Shown: one piece after another, positions 26,238 to 34,945 of the stretch
Layout: each line of letters starts with the position of its first letter
Position numbering within the stretch: position 1 is the first letter of the stretch
From: Bacteroidota bacterium
GTDB taxonomy: Bacteria > Bacteroidota > Bacteroidia > Chitinophagales > BACL12
Length of the DNA stretch: 64,000 nucleotides
Direction of reading: 5' to 3'
Assembly: GCA_016706255.1 (NCBI GenBank)
Contig: JADJJZ010000006.1
Location: 620,001-684,000, forward strand
The notes under the pieces: generated by a model
The model's database searches: none
Told to the model about the DNA's origin: nothing
The model's input: only the letters and a program-made list of their open reading frames with translations
Position numbers and translations under genes: made by a program

Positions 26238-27476
26238 ATGCCTGAAGCAGTTAATTATATTGTTTATTCTATTCCCGTTTTCTTTTTATTAATTGGAATA
26301 GAAATACTTATCGATAAGTCGAAAAAAACGGGTTACTATCGCCTCAACGATGCCTTGTCAAATATCAATGCAGGAATCACCGAGCAGGTTACAGGAGCTT
26401 TCTTAAAGGCATTTGTAGTTGGCATTTATGCATGGATATTTGCGCATTATAAATTGACTACAATTCAACCAACTATCGTAAACTGGATCATTTTATTTAT
26501 TGGGGTAGATTTTTTTTATTACTGGTTTCACAGACTGGCGCATGAAATAAATGTTTTGTGGGGAGGGCATGTGGTGCATCATCAAAGTGAAGAATATAAT
26601 TTAAGTGTGGCATTGCGTCAGGGTGCTTTTCAAAAATTCGGTTCGTTTTTATTTTACTTACCACTGGCCTTTATCGGTTTCGACCCGATTATGTTTATCG
26701 TAGTAAGTCAGATTCAAACATTATATCAGTTTTGGATTCATACAAAAACAATTCATCTGTTGCCGAAACCGATAGAATTTATTTTTAATACACCTTCTCA
26801 TCATCGTGTGCATCATGGTCGTAATCCAAAATATATTGACAGAAATCATGGTGGCACACTTATTATCTGGGACAGATTATTTGGCACTTTTCAAAAGGAA
26901 GAAGAGGCGGTTGTTTACGGAATTACTAAACCCCTCAAAACCTGGAATCCTCTGCGCGCACAGCTCGATTTCTGGAAAGATTTGGCTGCAGATTTGGCTA
27001 AAACAAAACGTTTTTCCGATAAATTAAAACTATTGTTTTTCCCTCCCGGATGGTTCCCACAAGAATTAGGTGGTCCGCAGCAGGCGCCTGAAATTACCGT
27101 TGCAACTGCTCAAAAATATAATACCGGTATTTCGGCTAAAATGAATTATTATGTATTTGTTCAATTTGTAATTATTTTAGGATTAACATCTATGTTTTTA
27201 TTTACTTACGAACAGTATGACCGCTTAACCGGAATTTTATTTATGGCCCTTATTTTATATTCAATTACCAGTATCGGAATGATATTAGATGCAAAACCCA
27301 AAGCATATCTGGTTGAAATTGGACGTTTTGTTTTTACCGTTTTATTTTATTGGCTTATTATACAACAATCATTAATTCAAGAATATAAATATATCGGCTT
27401 ATTAATATTATTGGTTTTCAGTGCGCTGTCGTTATTAGTTTTTATACCAATGCGCAAAACTTTTGCTAAATCGTAA
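26238..27476 (+). CDS. Alkylglycerol monooxygenase-like membrane di-iron hydroxylase
   Basis: 412 residues from the ATG at 26238. Fatty acid hydroxylase/sterol desaturase superfamily with the eight-histidine di-iron ligand set: YWFHRLAHE, GGHVVHHQSEEYN and SHHRVHHGRNPKY, with IDRNHGG after it. Several membrane helices lie at both ends, and the C-terminal 120 residues are an additional hydrophobic block. The HVVHHQSEEYN pattern and overall plan resemble alkylglycerol monooxygenase (AGMO/TMEM195), which hydroxylates the ether-linked alkyl chain of glycerolipids. The lysoplasmalogenase gene begins 2 nt after its stop, which strengthens an ether-lipid role. Substrate is inference. Confidence 0.82.
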   Translation: MPEAVNYIVYSIPVFFLLIGIEILIDKSKKTGYYRLNDALSNINAGITEQVTGAFLKAFVVGIYAWIFAHYKLTTIQPTIVNWIILFIGVDFFYYWFHRLAHEINVLWGGHVVHHQSEEYNLSVALRQGAFQKFGSFLFYLPLAFIGFDPIMFIVVSQIQTLYQFWIHTKTIHLLPKPIEFIFNTPSHHRVHHGRNPKYIDRNHGGTLIIWDRLFGTFQKEEEAVVYGITKPLKTWNPLRAQLDFWKDLAADLAKTKRFSDKLKLLFFPPGWFPQELGGPQQAPEITVATAQKYNTGISAKMNYYVFVQFVIILGLTSMFLFTYEQYDRLTGILFMALILYSITSIGMILDAKPKAYLVEIGRFVFTVLFYWLIIQQSLIQEYKYIGLLILLVFSALSLLVFIPMRKTFAKS

Positions 27477-27478
27477 TT

Positions 27479-28153
27479 ATGAAAAATCGGTTCCTTATTG
27501 CTTATGTTGTTGTTGCATTAATACATCTCGTTGCTATTTTGTCAGAGAATCGTTTAGTGGCAGATTGTTCTAAAGTATTATTGATTCCCATGTTAATTGG
27601 ATATGCATTTCAGTCATTTAAAAATCATAATCCGGTTTTACGTTTACTGTTAATAGCATTGTTTTTTTGTTGGGCCGGTGATACTTTATTGATTTTCACT
27701 GAGCAGAATGAATTATTTTTTTTATTGGGACTGGCTGCTTTTTTATTGGGCCACATCGGTTATATTTTTACTTTCCGAAAAAGTGTGGATACCTCTAAAC
27801 CAGTAAAATCGTTACCTGCAATTTATTATGGCTTACCTATTGTTTATGCCGTTGGCCTGCTCATTTTTTTATTGCCAAAATTAGGCGACATGGCAATACC
27901 CGTAATTGCATATGCTATTGTAATTTCAATGATGTGCGTTGCTGCAATGTGGCGGTGGAGTAAAACAACCAAATTTAGTTTTATGATGGTTACAACAGGT
28001 GCAATCGTATTCGTAATCTCCGATTCACTAATTGCCATAAATAAATTCCATACTGCTTTTAGTACAGCATCCATTTTAATAATGATTACTTATATAAAAG
28101 CACAATATTTAATAGTAGTGGGCTTAAAAAAGCATTATTTCGAAACGGCGTAA
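27479..28153 (+). CDS. YhhN/TMEM86-family lysoplasmalogenase
   Basis: 224 residues, almost entirely membrane (about eight helices), matching the YhhN family: DCSKVLLIPMLIGYAF near the N-terminus, CWAGDTLLIF with the conserved Asp, LGHIGYIFTF, and FVISDSLIAINKF with the second conserved Asp. Characterised members (TMEM86A/B, bacterial YhhN) hydrolyse the vinyl-ether bond of lysoplasmalogens. It follows the AGMO-like gene by 2 nt, so the two are co-transcribed. The 3' end abuts the convergent CDF gene. Confidence 0.85.
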   Translation: MKNRFLIAYVVVALIHLVAILSENRLVADCSKVLLIPMLIGYAFQSFKNHNPVLRLLLIALFFCWAGDTLLIFTEQNELFFLLGLAAFLLGHIGYIFTFRKSVDTSKPVKSLPAIYYGLPIVYAVGLLIFLLPKLGDMAIPVIAYAIVISMMCVAAMWRWSKTTKFSFMMVTTGAIVFVISDSLIAINKFHTAFSTASILIMITYIKAQYLIVVGLKKHYFETA

Positions 28154-28172
28154 TTAATCCAAGCCGTGTTTC
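28142..28172. terminator. Hairpin across the convergent gene junction
   Basis: GAAACGGC (28142-28149) pairs with GCCGTGTTTC (28163-28172) with one bulged base, covering the ends of both convergent genes. There is no long U-tract, so termination is a guess. Confidence 0.35.
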
Positions 28173-29137
28173 CTGTTGCGAATTACGTTGTCGAGGTTCC
28201 AGATAACTTCATGATCAAATGCAGCTTGCCGTACGTTACAATCCGATTTTTTACAAATACGACACATTTGAGGTGGAACACAGGCATCAATATGTACAAA
28301 CCATTCATCGCTGGTTTCATGATGTTTGTGGATGATATCTTCAATTTTTTCCAGTTCATCGTGACCTTCCTTCACGGTAAAATAATATGGAACTGTAAAG
28401 TGACAATCAAAATGCAAATTTGCACCGTATTTAATCACGCGCATATTATGAATATCAATCCAGTTCGGCTCTCTGTTTTTTTGTAAGGTATCAATTACAC
28501 CTTTTAATAATTCGGTGTCAGCTTCATCCATAATTCCGGCAATACTTTGACGAACAATTTTGTATCCCTCAAAACAGATGTAACCCCCAAATAAAATTGC
28601 TACAGCACTATCTATCCATGGATATTGTAAAAAATACAATAAGGTTAATCCAACCAATAAACCTGCGGTACTCCAACCGTCGCTTTGCAAGTGTTTTCCA
28701 CCTGCAACCATGGTTAGTGAATTGGATTTTTTGCCGCGTCGCTCCATCACCCAACCCATAAAAAAGTTTACAATTCCGGCAATGCTCACCAGAATAATCC
28801 CGGATTCAATATTTTGGATGGTTTGTGGGAAAAATAAGTTGAAAGTAGATTTGCCAATAATAATTAATCCTGCAATCAGAATCATACTACCTTCTATACT
28901 GGCTGAAATAAATTCTATTTTTCCATGGCCATAAGGGTGGCTTTCATCCTTCGGTTTGCTGGCAAGTATTAAACTGTAAAGTCCGAATGAACCTGCAACA
29001 ACATTTACAATTGATTCCAATGCATCGGTTAAAACAGCATTGGAATGTGTTATGATATATGCTGCAAATTTTACCATTAAAAGTAAAACTGCAATCGTAA
29101 CAACTATTTTTTGTAAACGAATATTTTCCTGTTGCAA
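28154..29137 (-). CDS. Cation diffusion facilitator (metal/H+ antiporter)
   Basis: 327 residues. Start is a TTG at 29137 (then CAACAGGAAAAT), as no in-frame ATG is available. Six membrane helices with the CDF metal-site motifs HSNAVLTDALES in helix 2 and HLQSDGWSTAGLL in helix 5. The cytosolic C-terminal ferredoxin-like domain (about 205-300) contains NMRVIKYGANLHFDCHF. An unusual Cys-rich end (CVPPQMCRICKKSDC) may bind extra metal. CDF proteins export Zn, Co, Fe or Mn; the metal is not deducible. Confidence 0.9.
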   Translation of the reverse strand: MQQENIRLQKIVVTIAVLLLMVKFAAYIITHSNAVLTDALESIVNVVAGSFGLYSLILASKPKDESHPYGHGKIEFISASIEGSMILIAGLIIIGKSTFNLFFPQTIQNIESGIILVSIAGIVNFFMGWVMERRGKKSNSLTMVAGGKHLQSDGWSTAGLLVGLTLLYFLQYPWIDSAVAILFGGYICFEGYKIVRQSIAGIMDEADTELLKGVIDTLQKNREPNWIDIHNMRVIKYGANLHFDCHFTVPYYFTVKEGHDELEKIEDIIHKHHETSDEWFVHIDACVPPQMCRICKKSDCNVRQAAFDHEVIWNLDNVIRNRKHGLD

Positions 29138-29169
29138 TGTAAATTTTGTTTACTAAAACATTAAAATTA

Positions 29170-31980
29170 TTAATGGGCCTCTAACCAATTATCACCAACG
29201 CCAACTTCTGCTTCAATTGGCACGTTCATTTTTATAGCTGTTACCATTTTGGAAACAACAATTTCACGCAGTTCTTCCATCTCAGGAATAAAAGCATCGA
29301 ACACAAGCTCATCGTGCACCTGTAAAATCATCCTCGATTGCATTTTCCTTTTATTTAATTCGTGGTGAATTTGAATCATGGCAACTTTAATCATATCGGC
29401 TGCAGAACCCTGTATTGGTGAATTTACCGCAATCCGCTCTGCCTGATTGCGAACAGTTTGGTTGGCAGAGGTGATATCTTTTATATATCTTTTTCTTCCC
29501 AATACCGTTTTCGTATAACCATGTTTGCGTGCAAATTCGATATTGGTATCCATTAATCTTTTTACGCCCGGAAATTGTGCATTATAATTTTCAATTATTT
29601 CTTTCGCTTCACCTCTTGATATTCCTAAATTTTGTGATAAACCAAAGGCAGTTTGTCCGTAAGCAATTCCGAAATTCACCGCTTTTGCGCGACTACGCAT
29701 TTCACGCGTTACCTCGTTAATTGGCACATTAAATACTTTTGCTGCCGTTGCACTGTGAATATCCATACCTTGTTTAAAGGCCTCAATCATTCCTGCATCT
29801 TCACTTAATGCTGCAATTACACGTAACTCTATTTGTGAATAATCGGCGCTTAATATTTTGAATTCACTACTTCTTGGAATAAACGCTTTACGCACCTGCT
29901 GACCACGTTCAGTTCTGATAGGAATATTTTGCAAGTTTGGATTATTGGAGGATAACCTTCCACTGGATGCCACTGCTTGTGCAAACGTTGTGTGCAAACG
30001 ATTTGTTTTCGGATTTATTAAAGCCGGCAACGAATCAACATAAGTGGATTTCAATTTTCCTAATTCGCGGTAATCTAAAATTAAATTCGCTATTGGATGA
30101 TTATGTGCCAGTTTAGCTAAAATATCTTCCCCTGTAGATAATTGCCCGGTTTTTGTTTTTTGTCCCTCATAAGGGATTTTCAATTTTATAAATAAAACTT
30201 CGCCTAATTGTTTAGGTGAATCGATATTAAATCGAACACCTGCAATTTCATGTATTTTTTTCTCTAACTCGGTAATATCTTTTTCTAAAACTTTACTGTA
30301 ATCATTTAAAAATGGCACATCTAAATTAATACCTTCATATTCCATATCTGCCAACACTTCAATTAATGGAATTTCAACTTCACTATATAATTTTTCAAGC
30401 TCCTCAGATTTCAGTAAAGGTTGAAAATGATTATGCAACTGAAGTGTAATATCAGCATCCTCCGATGAATACTCACATACCTTATTTACATCTGCGTCGC
30501 GCATACTTAATTGGTTTTTTCCTTTTTTACCAATCAGTGTTTCAATAGAAACCGGTGAATATCCTAAATACGTTTCTGCAAGAAAATCCATGCCGTGACG
30601 TAATTCTGGTTCCAATAAATAATGCGCAATCATACTATCTTCAAACGGCCCTTGCACATTAATGCCGTACCATTTTAAAGCGAGATAATCGTATTTTAAA
30701 TTTTGTGCAACTTTAATTTTAGAAGTATCTTCAAGTATAGATTTAAATTCATTTACAATATTTTGCACTTCTTTTTGATCAGCAGGTAGCGGAACATAAA
30801 ATCCTTCATTCTGTTTCCATGAAAAGGCCAATCCTACTAATTCAGCAATATTTGCGTCGATACCGGTAGTTTCAGTATCGAAACAAAATATTTTCTGCTT
30901 AATTAAATCTGCAATTAACTTTTTCCGCAATTCAGGTGTGTCCACCAAAATGTAAGTATGATCAACATTCGAAATATTTCTTCCTGCAACAACCTCATCA
31001 ATAGTTTCCTGCACTGCAGTTTTACCACTACCTTCTACCGGATTGCCGAATAAATCTAATTGTTCATTTTTTTTGGCAGCATTAACACTATATTCTTCTC
31101 CCAAAATATCTTTTCCCAATTTACGGAATTCCAACTCCTGAAAAATTGCTGAGAGTGTTTCTTTATCCGGATCTTCAATTATTAATTTATCTTCTTCAAA
31201 TTCAACAGGCACATCGAGCATAATGGTTGCAAGATGTTTACTCATCAATGCCTGTTCCTTATTGTTTACAACATTTTCCTGCAACTTACCTTTTAACTTA
31301 TCGGTATTTTCATACAATCCTTCTACAGAACCAAATTCCTGAATTAATTTTTTTGCAGTTTTTTCACCAACACCGGGAACGCCGGGAATATTATCAACGG
31401 CATCTCCCATTAAACCCAAAATATCAATTACTTGAAGCGGGTTTTCAATTTCCCACTTTTTTAAAATATCTTCTAAACCAACCGTATCAAATCCATTTCC
31501 GGTAAAACTTGGTTTATACATATAAATGCCATCTTCTACCAATTGACCATAATCTTTATCCATGGTAACCATATATACATCATAACCGGCACTTTTTGCT
31601 TTTTTAGCAAGTGTCCCGATAATGTCATCTGCTTCATAACCCGGCTTTTCAATTAATGGAATATTAAATGCCTTTACAATTGCTTTAATGTACGGAACAG
31701 CAAATTTGATATCTTCAGGTGTTTCAGCGCGGTTTGCTTTATAATCTGCAAATACTTCTTCACGCTGTGTTGCTTCAACCGAATCGAAACAAACTGCAAT
31801 ATGTGTCGAATTTGTTTTTTTCAATAATAAATTAAGTGTATTAACAAAACCTAAAATTGCGGATGTATTTTGACCTTTAGAATTAATAATTGGATTTTTT
31901 GCAAATGCAAAATATGACCTGAAAATCAACGCAAATGCATCCAGTAGGTATAGTTTTTTATCGTCGTTATTGTTGCCCAT
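29170..31980 (-). CDS. polA: DNA polymerase I
   Basis: 936 residues, the normal three-domain plan. The 5'-nuclease domain is at about 1-290 (YLLDAFALIFRSYFAF, GYEADDIIGTLAKKA, GDAVDNIPGVPGVGEKTA). The 3'-5' exonuclease domain (about 345-530) is catalytically intact, with DTETTG and YSSED. The polymerase domain has motif A LSADYSQIELRVIAAL, the O-helix RSRAKAVNFGIAYGQTAFGL, and motif C LQVHDELVFDA. It acts in Okazaki fragment maturation and repair. An exact -7 box lies 19 nt before the start. Confidence 0.97.
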   Translation of the reverse strand: MGNNNDDKKLYLLDAFALIFRSYFAFAKNPIINSKGQNTSAILGFVNTLNLLLKKTNSTHIAVCFDSVEATQREEVFADYKANRAETPEDIKFAVPYIKAIVKAFNIPLIEKPGYEADDIIGTLAKKAKSAGYDVYMVTMDKDYGQLVEDGIYMYKPSFTGNGFDTVGLEDILKKWEIENPLQVIDILGLMGDAVDNIPGVPGVGEKTAKKLIQEFGSVEGLYENTDKLKGKLQENVVNNKEQALMSKHLATIMLDVPVEFEEDKLIIEDPDKETLSAIFQELEFRKLGKDILGEEYSVNAAKKNEQLDLFGNPVEGSGKTAVQETIDEVVAGRNISNVDHTYILVDTPELRKKLIADLIKQKIFCFDTETTGIDANIAELVGLAFSWKQNEGFYVPLPADQKEVQNIVNEFKSILEDTSKIKVAQNLKYDYLALKWYGINVQGPFEDSMIAHYLLEPELRHGMDFLAETYLGYSPVSIETLIGKKGKNQLSMRDADVNKVCEYSSEDADITLQLHNHFQPLLKSEELEKLYSEVEIPLIEVLADMEYEGINLDVPFLNDYSKVLEKDITELEKKIHEIAGVRFNIDSPKQLGEVLFIKLKIPYEGQKTKTGQLSTGEDILAKLAHNHPIANLILDYRELGKLKSTYVDSLPALINPKTNRLHTTFAQAVASSGRLSSNNPNLQNIPIRTERGQQVRKAFIPRSSEFKILSADYSQIELRVIAALSEDAGMIEAFKQGMDIHSATAAKVFNVPINEVTREMRSRAKAVNFGIAYGQTAFGLSQNLGISRGEAKEIIENYNAQFPGVKRLMDTNIEFARKHGYTKTVLGRKRYIKDITSANQTVRNQAERIAVNSPIQGSAADMIKVAMIQIHHELNKRKMQSRMILQVHDELVFDAFIPEMEELREIVVSKMVTAIKMNVPIEAEVGVGDNWLEAH

Positions 31981-31999
31981 TTTTTGTAAAGTTGTTGTG

Positions 32000-32007
32000 C
32001 AAATATA
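32000..32007 (-). promoter_or_regulatory. -7 box of polA
   Basis: Minus strand TATATTTG, ending 19 nt before the polA ATG at 31980. Confidence 0.55.
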
Positions 32008-32147
32008 ATGTTATCTTTAATGAATTGCCTTTTGTGTGTTAGGTTCTAATAATTAAAGGTCTCGGAAGTAAATTGTAAATACAAATTTACCTTTCTGAAA
32101 TATCAAGACATCGAAAATATTTTTTAGCTTCCTTTAAAATTTATTTT

Positions 32148-32489
32148 TTACCGGATTAATTCTTCCCAATATTCAGCACCTCTTCGGGTATGTGGAATAA
32201 CAATGGTTCCGCCAACAATATTGGCCACGGCAAAAATCTCATAAATTTCATCTGTTGTTACACCTTCTTCATGACATTTCCCCAGGTGATATTTAATACA
32301 GTCGTCGCAACGCAAAACCATACTTGCCACCAAACCCAACATTTCCTTGGTTTTAACGGATAAAGCCCCTTCGGCATAGGTATTGGTATCCAGGTTAAAA
32401 AGTCGGCCAATCACCTTATTTTGTTTTGCAAGAATTACTTCGTTCATTTTTGAACGGTAGCTATTGAATTCATTTACTAATTCGCTCAT
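32148..32489 (-). CDS. AhpD-like carboxymuconolactone decarboxylase-family protein
   Basis: 113 residues from the ATG at 32489 (MSELVNEFNSYRSKM). A longer frame to 32576 exists but its first 29 residues look non-homologous. The AhpD-type redox motif CDDCIKYH (CxxC followed by His) is in the centre of an all-alpha fold (TKEMLGLVASMVLRCDDC and DEIYEIFAVANIVGGTIV). Members are peroxidase-linked thiol reductants or decarboxylases; the CxxC-x2-H version favours a redox role. It stands alone, divergent from lemA. Confidence 0.82.
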   Translation of the reverse strand: MSELVNEFNSYRSKMNEVILAKQNKVIGRLFNLDTNTYAEGALSVKTKEMLGLVASMVLRCDDCIKYHLGKCHEEGVTTDEIYEIFAVANIVGGTIVIPHTRRGAEYWEELIR

Positions 32490-32604
32490 AAAATTGTATT
32501 TTGTCCAAAGTTCAGCTTTGAACCAGGAAAGTGCAAATTTTCGCTGTCGGAATACAATATTTGTGGCTTCAGGCACGTCATACCGGTATATTTTAACAAA
32601 TTAG

Positions 32605-32612
32605 TATCTTTA
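32605..32612 (+). promoter_or_regulatory. Near-consensus -7 box of the lemA operon
   Basis: TATCTTTA (one mismatch to TAnnTTTG) 20 nt before the lemA ATG. Confidence 0.4.
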
Positions 32613-32632
32613 CGAACACAATTTAGAAAACA

Positions 32633-33259
32633 ATGGCAACTACAACACCAGCAGCTCCGGCTAGAAAAAACATGGGGCGTTACATCGGTTTAGGGATTTT
32701 GGCAGTAATTATTTTATTCTGCGTGAGTGCATATAATGGCATGGTAAAGGCAGAAGAAACAGTAGGCCAAAAATGGAACGACGTAGAATCTTCATACCAA
32801 CGTCGACTTGATTTGATTGACAATTTGGTTAACACAGTTAAAGGTGCTGCGGATTTTGAAAAATCGACGCTGACTGAAATAGTTGAAGCACGCGCTAAAG
32901 CTACAGGCATCACAATTGATCCTTCTACAGCCACACCTGAGCAGTTAAAAGCATTTACTGAAGCTCAAAATGGCATGAATTCAGCTTTAAGTAAATTACT
33001 TGTTGTGGTAGAAAATTATCCAAACTTGACCGCAACTCAGGCTTATCGCGATTTAATGAGCTCATTGGAAGGTACTGAAAACAGAATTAATGTTGCACGT
33101 ATTGATTATAACGCAGCAATAAAAGATTATAATACCAGAATCAGAAGATTCCCGGCTAATATTATTGCCTCAATAACAGGTTTTGAAAGACGTAATGGAT
33201 TTACTGCTGCTGAAGGTGCAGATAAAGCGCCAAAAGTAGATTTTAGCGATAACAAATAA
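32633..33259 (+). CDS. lemA: LemA family protein
   Basis: 208 residues. A short N-terminal stretch, one membrane helix at about 18-38 (LGILAVIILFCVSAYNGMV), then the helical LemA domain starting at the invariant VGQKWNDVESSYQRRLDLI and including LVNTVKGAADFEK, ATQAYRDLMSSLEGTENRI and the end FPANIIASITGFERRN. Function is not firmly known. The association with two TPM-domain genes (next, 3-nt gap) is a recurring arrangement in bacteria and suggests a shared envelope role. Confidence 0.93.
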   Translation: MATTTPAAPARKNMGRYIGLGILAVIILFCVSAYNGMVKAEETVGQKWNDVESSYQRRLDLIDNLVNTVKGAADFEKSTLTEIVEARAKATGITIDPSTATPEQLKAFTEAQNGMNSALSKLLVVVENYPNLTATQAYRDLMSSLEGTENRINVARIDYNAAIKDYNTRIRRFPANIIASITGFERRNGFTAAEGADKAPKVDFSDNK

Positions 33260-33262
33260 ACC

Positions 33263-33706
33263 ATGCCGCAAGCAAAAACATTTTTTACTGCTGAACAACA
33301 GCAGGAGCTGATTTATGCTATTCGAAAGGCTGAATTGGAAACATCAGGTGAAATACGTTTGCATCTTGAAGAGTCTTGTGGAGATGATGTTTTAGACCGT
33401 GCCGCAGATGTTTTTCGTAAGCTGGAAATGCATAAAACAGAATTGCGAAATGGTGTACTGATTTATTTAGCAGTAAAAGACAGACAATTTGCAATAATTG
33501 GCGATGTTGGCATAAATGAAAAAGTTCCTGAAAATTTTTGGGATGAGATAAAAGATGATATGGTGTTGCATTTTAAGCAGGGAAATTATATTCGCGGTTT
33601 ATTAAATGCAATAGAAACATCAGGTATTCAGCTTAAACAATATTTTCCACGAAGTACAGGTGATATAAATGAAATGAGCGATGAAATTTCTTTTAGAAAT
33701 GATTAA
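33263..33706 (+). CDS. Soluble TPM-domain protein
   Basis: 147 residues with no signal peptide or membrane helix. TPM (DUF477) fold: FFTAEQQQELIYAIRKAE, ETSGEIRLHLEESCGDD, FRKLEMHKTELRNGVLIYLA and FAIIGDVGINEKVP. TPM domains in plants act in photosystem II repair, where a phosphatase activity was reported; in bacteria the role is open. Middle gene of lemA-TPM-TPM. Its last 8 nt overlap the next gene. Confidence 0.87.
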   Translation: MPQAKTFFTAEQQQELIYAIRKAELETSGEIRLHLEESCGDDVLDRAADVFRKLEMHKTELRNGVLIYLAVKDRQFAIIGDVGINEKVPENFWDEIKDDMVLHFKQGNYIRGLLNAIETSGIQLKQYFPRSTGDINEMSDEISFRND

Positions 33707-34451
33707 ATTACGCAACGTATTTTTATTTGCTTCGCTGTTTTTACTGGCACCGGTTGTAATATTTGCGCAAGATGATAAAGACTTGCTAAAAAGACCGATG
33801 CCACCACACCTGGTAAATGATGAAGCAAATGTAATTGATGATGCAAGTGAAGCACAACTGGAAAATAAACTTGTTAATTATAATGATACAACTTCAACTC
33901 AAATTGCAGTAATTACCATTCCCTCAGTTCAGCCTTATGATGTTAGCGATTATGCATATAAAATAGGAAGATATTGGGGTGTTGGAAGTAAAGATTTTAA
34001 TAATGGTATCGTAATATTAATAGCAGTTGATGACCATCGCATGTTTATTGCAACCGGTTATGGAACAGAAGCCTATTTAACAGATATCAGAAGTAAAAGA
34101 ATTATTGACGGCATTTTAGCGCCTGCATTCAAAGAAAATGATTACTACGGTGGTATAGATTCTGCAACTACAGAAATAATGAAATATATGACCGGTGCAT
34201 ATGAAGGGCAACCTTATGGCAGCGGACAAGGTGGACCAAGCGGAATTATAATTGTGATTGTAATTATTCTAATAATTATTTTTTTAAGCCGCAGATCTAA
34301 AGGTGGCGGAACTACATTTGGTGGAAGAGGACCAATTTATTGGGGCGGCGGTGGATTTGGCGGCTTCGGTGGCGGAAGCGGTGGAGGCGGTGGCTTCGGT
34401 GGATTTGGCGGTGGCGGCTTCGGTGGTGGTGGAGCCGGTGGAAGTTGGTAA
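33699..34451 (+). CDS. Membrane-anchored TPM-domain protein with Gly-rich tail
   Basis: 250 residues from the ATG at 33699, which overlaps the previous stop in an ATGATTAA arrangement; an ATG at 33681 is also in frame. Signal peptide MIKLRNVFLFASLFLLAPVV ending near FAQ. TPM domain at about 35-165 (VNDEANVIDDASEAQLENKL, TQIAVITIPSVQPYDVSDYA, NNGIVILIAVDDHRMFIATG). One membrane helix at about 185-203 (GIIIVIVIILIIIFLSR), then a low-complexity Gly/Phe tail (GGFGGFGGG repeats). The TPM domain would face the periplasm and the Gly-rich tail the cytosol. Confidence 0.87.
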   Translation: MIKLRNVFLFASLFLLAPVVIFAQDDKDLLKRPMPPHLVNDEANVIDDASEAQLENKLVNYNDTTSTQIAVITIPSVQPYDVSDYAYKIGRYWGVGSKDFNNGIVILIAVDDHRMFIATGYGTEAYLTDIRSKRIIDGILAPAFKENDYYGGIDSATTEIMKYMTGAYEGQPYGSGQGGPSGIIIVIVIILIIIFLSRRSKGGGTTFGGRGPIYWGGGGFGGFGGGSGGGGGFGGFGGGGFGGGGAGGSW

Positions 34452-34505
34452 AAACTTCTGCAATATTTTACATTTTTTTATAGCATTAAATTTATTTAAT
34501 ACAGG

Positions 34506-34886
34506 TCACTTCCTTTTTTTATCCGGCGCCGGAATTTCAGGGTCGCCTAATTCAAGCATTGGATCCCAGTATAATTTTTTATATTCTACTACTTGATCAT
34601 TTTTAATTTTAATGCCTTCTTTTTCTAAAAGTGAAATCATTTTTTCGGGGGGATTAAAATGCGCCTTGCCGGTTAATAGTCCGTTTCTATTTACAACTCT
34701 GTGCGCCGGAACTTTAGGTTTTGCGTGGTGACTGGCATTCATGGCCCAACCAACCATGCGTGAACTTAATCCTGTGCCCAGATATTTTGCTATGCTGCCA
34801 TAGTTGGTAACCCGCCCTTTGGGTATCAGACGTACTACCTGCCATACCTGATCAAAAAAAGTTTCGGAGTCGTATTTAGCTGCCAT
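34506..34886 (-). CDS. Alkyltransferase-like (ATL) DNA-binding protein
   Basis: 126 residues from the ATG at 34886 (MAAKYDSETFFDQVW); six more residues are possible upstream. MGMT C-terminal-like fold with the helix-turn-helix arginine finger GLSSRMVGWAMNAS. The alkyl-acceptor motif PCHRV is PAHRVV here, so the catalytic Cys is Ala. ATL proteins bind O6-alkylguanine and flag it for nucleotide excision repair rather than reversing it. Convergent with the TPM gene, divergent from the TrpF-like gene. Confidence 0.88.
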   Translation of the reverse strand: MAAKYDSETFFDQVWQVVRLIPKGRVTNYGSIAKYLGTGLSSRMVGWAMNASHHAKPKVPAHRVVNRNGLLTGKAHFNPPEKMISLLEKEGIKIKNDQVVEYKKLYWDPMLELGDPEIPAPDKKRK

Positions 34887-34945
34887 AACACAAATTAATT
34901 CCATTTTATTCTAAAAATGTGCAAAATCATACCGAAAATTGCAAA

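Noticed and set aside
31981..32147. Possible tRNA or small RNA between polA and the AhpD-like gene
   Set aside because: No cloverleaf or T-loop consensus could be found; the stretch is AT-rich and unstructured apart from the polA -7 box.
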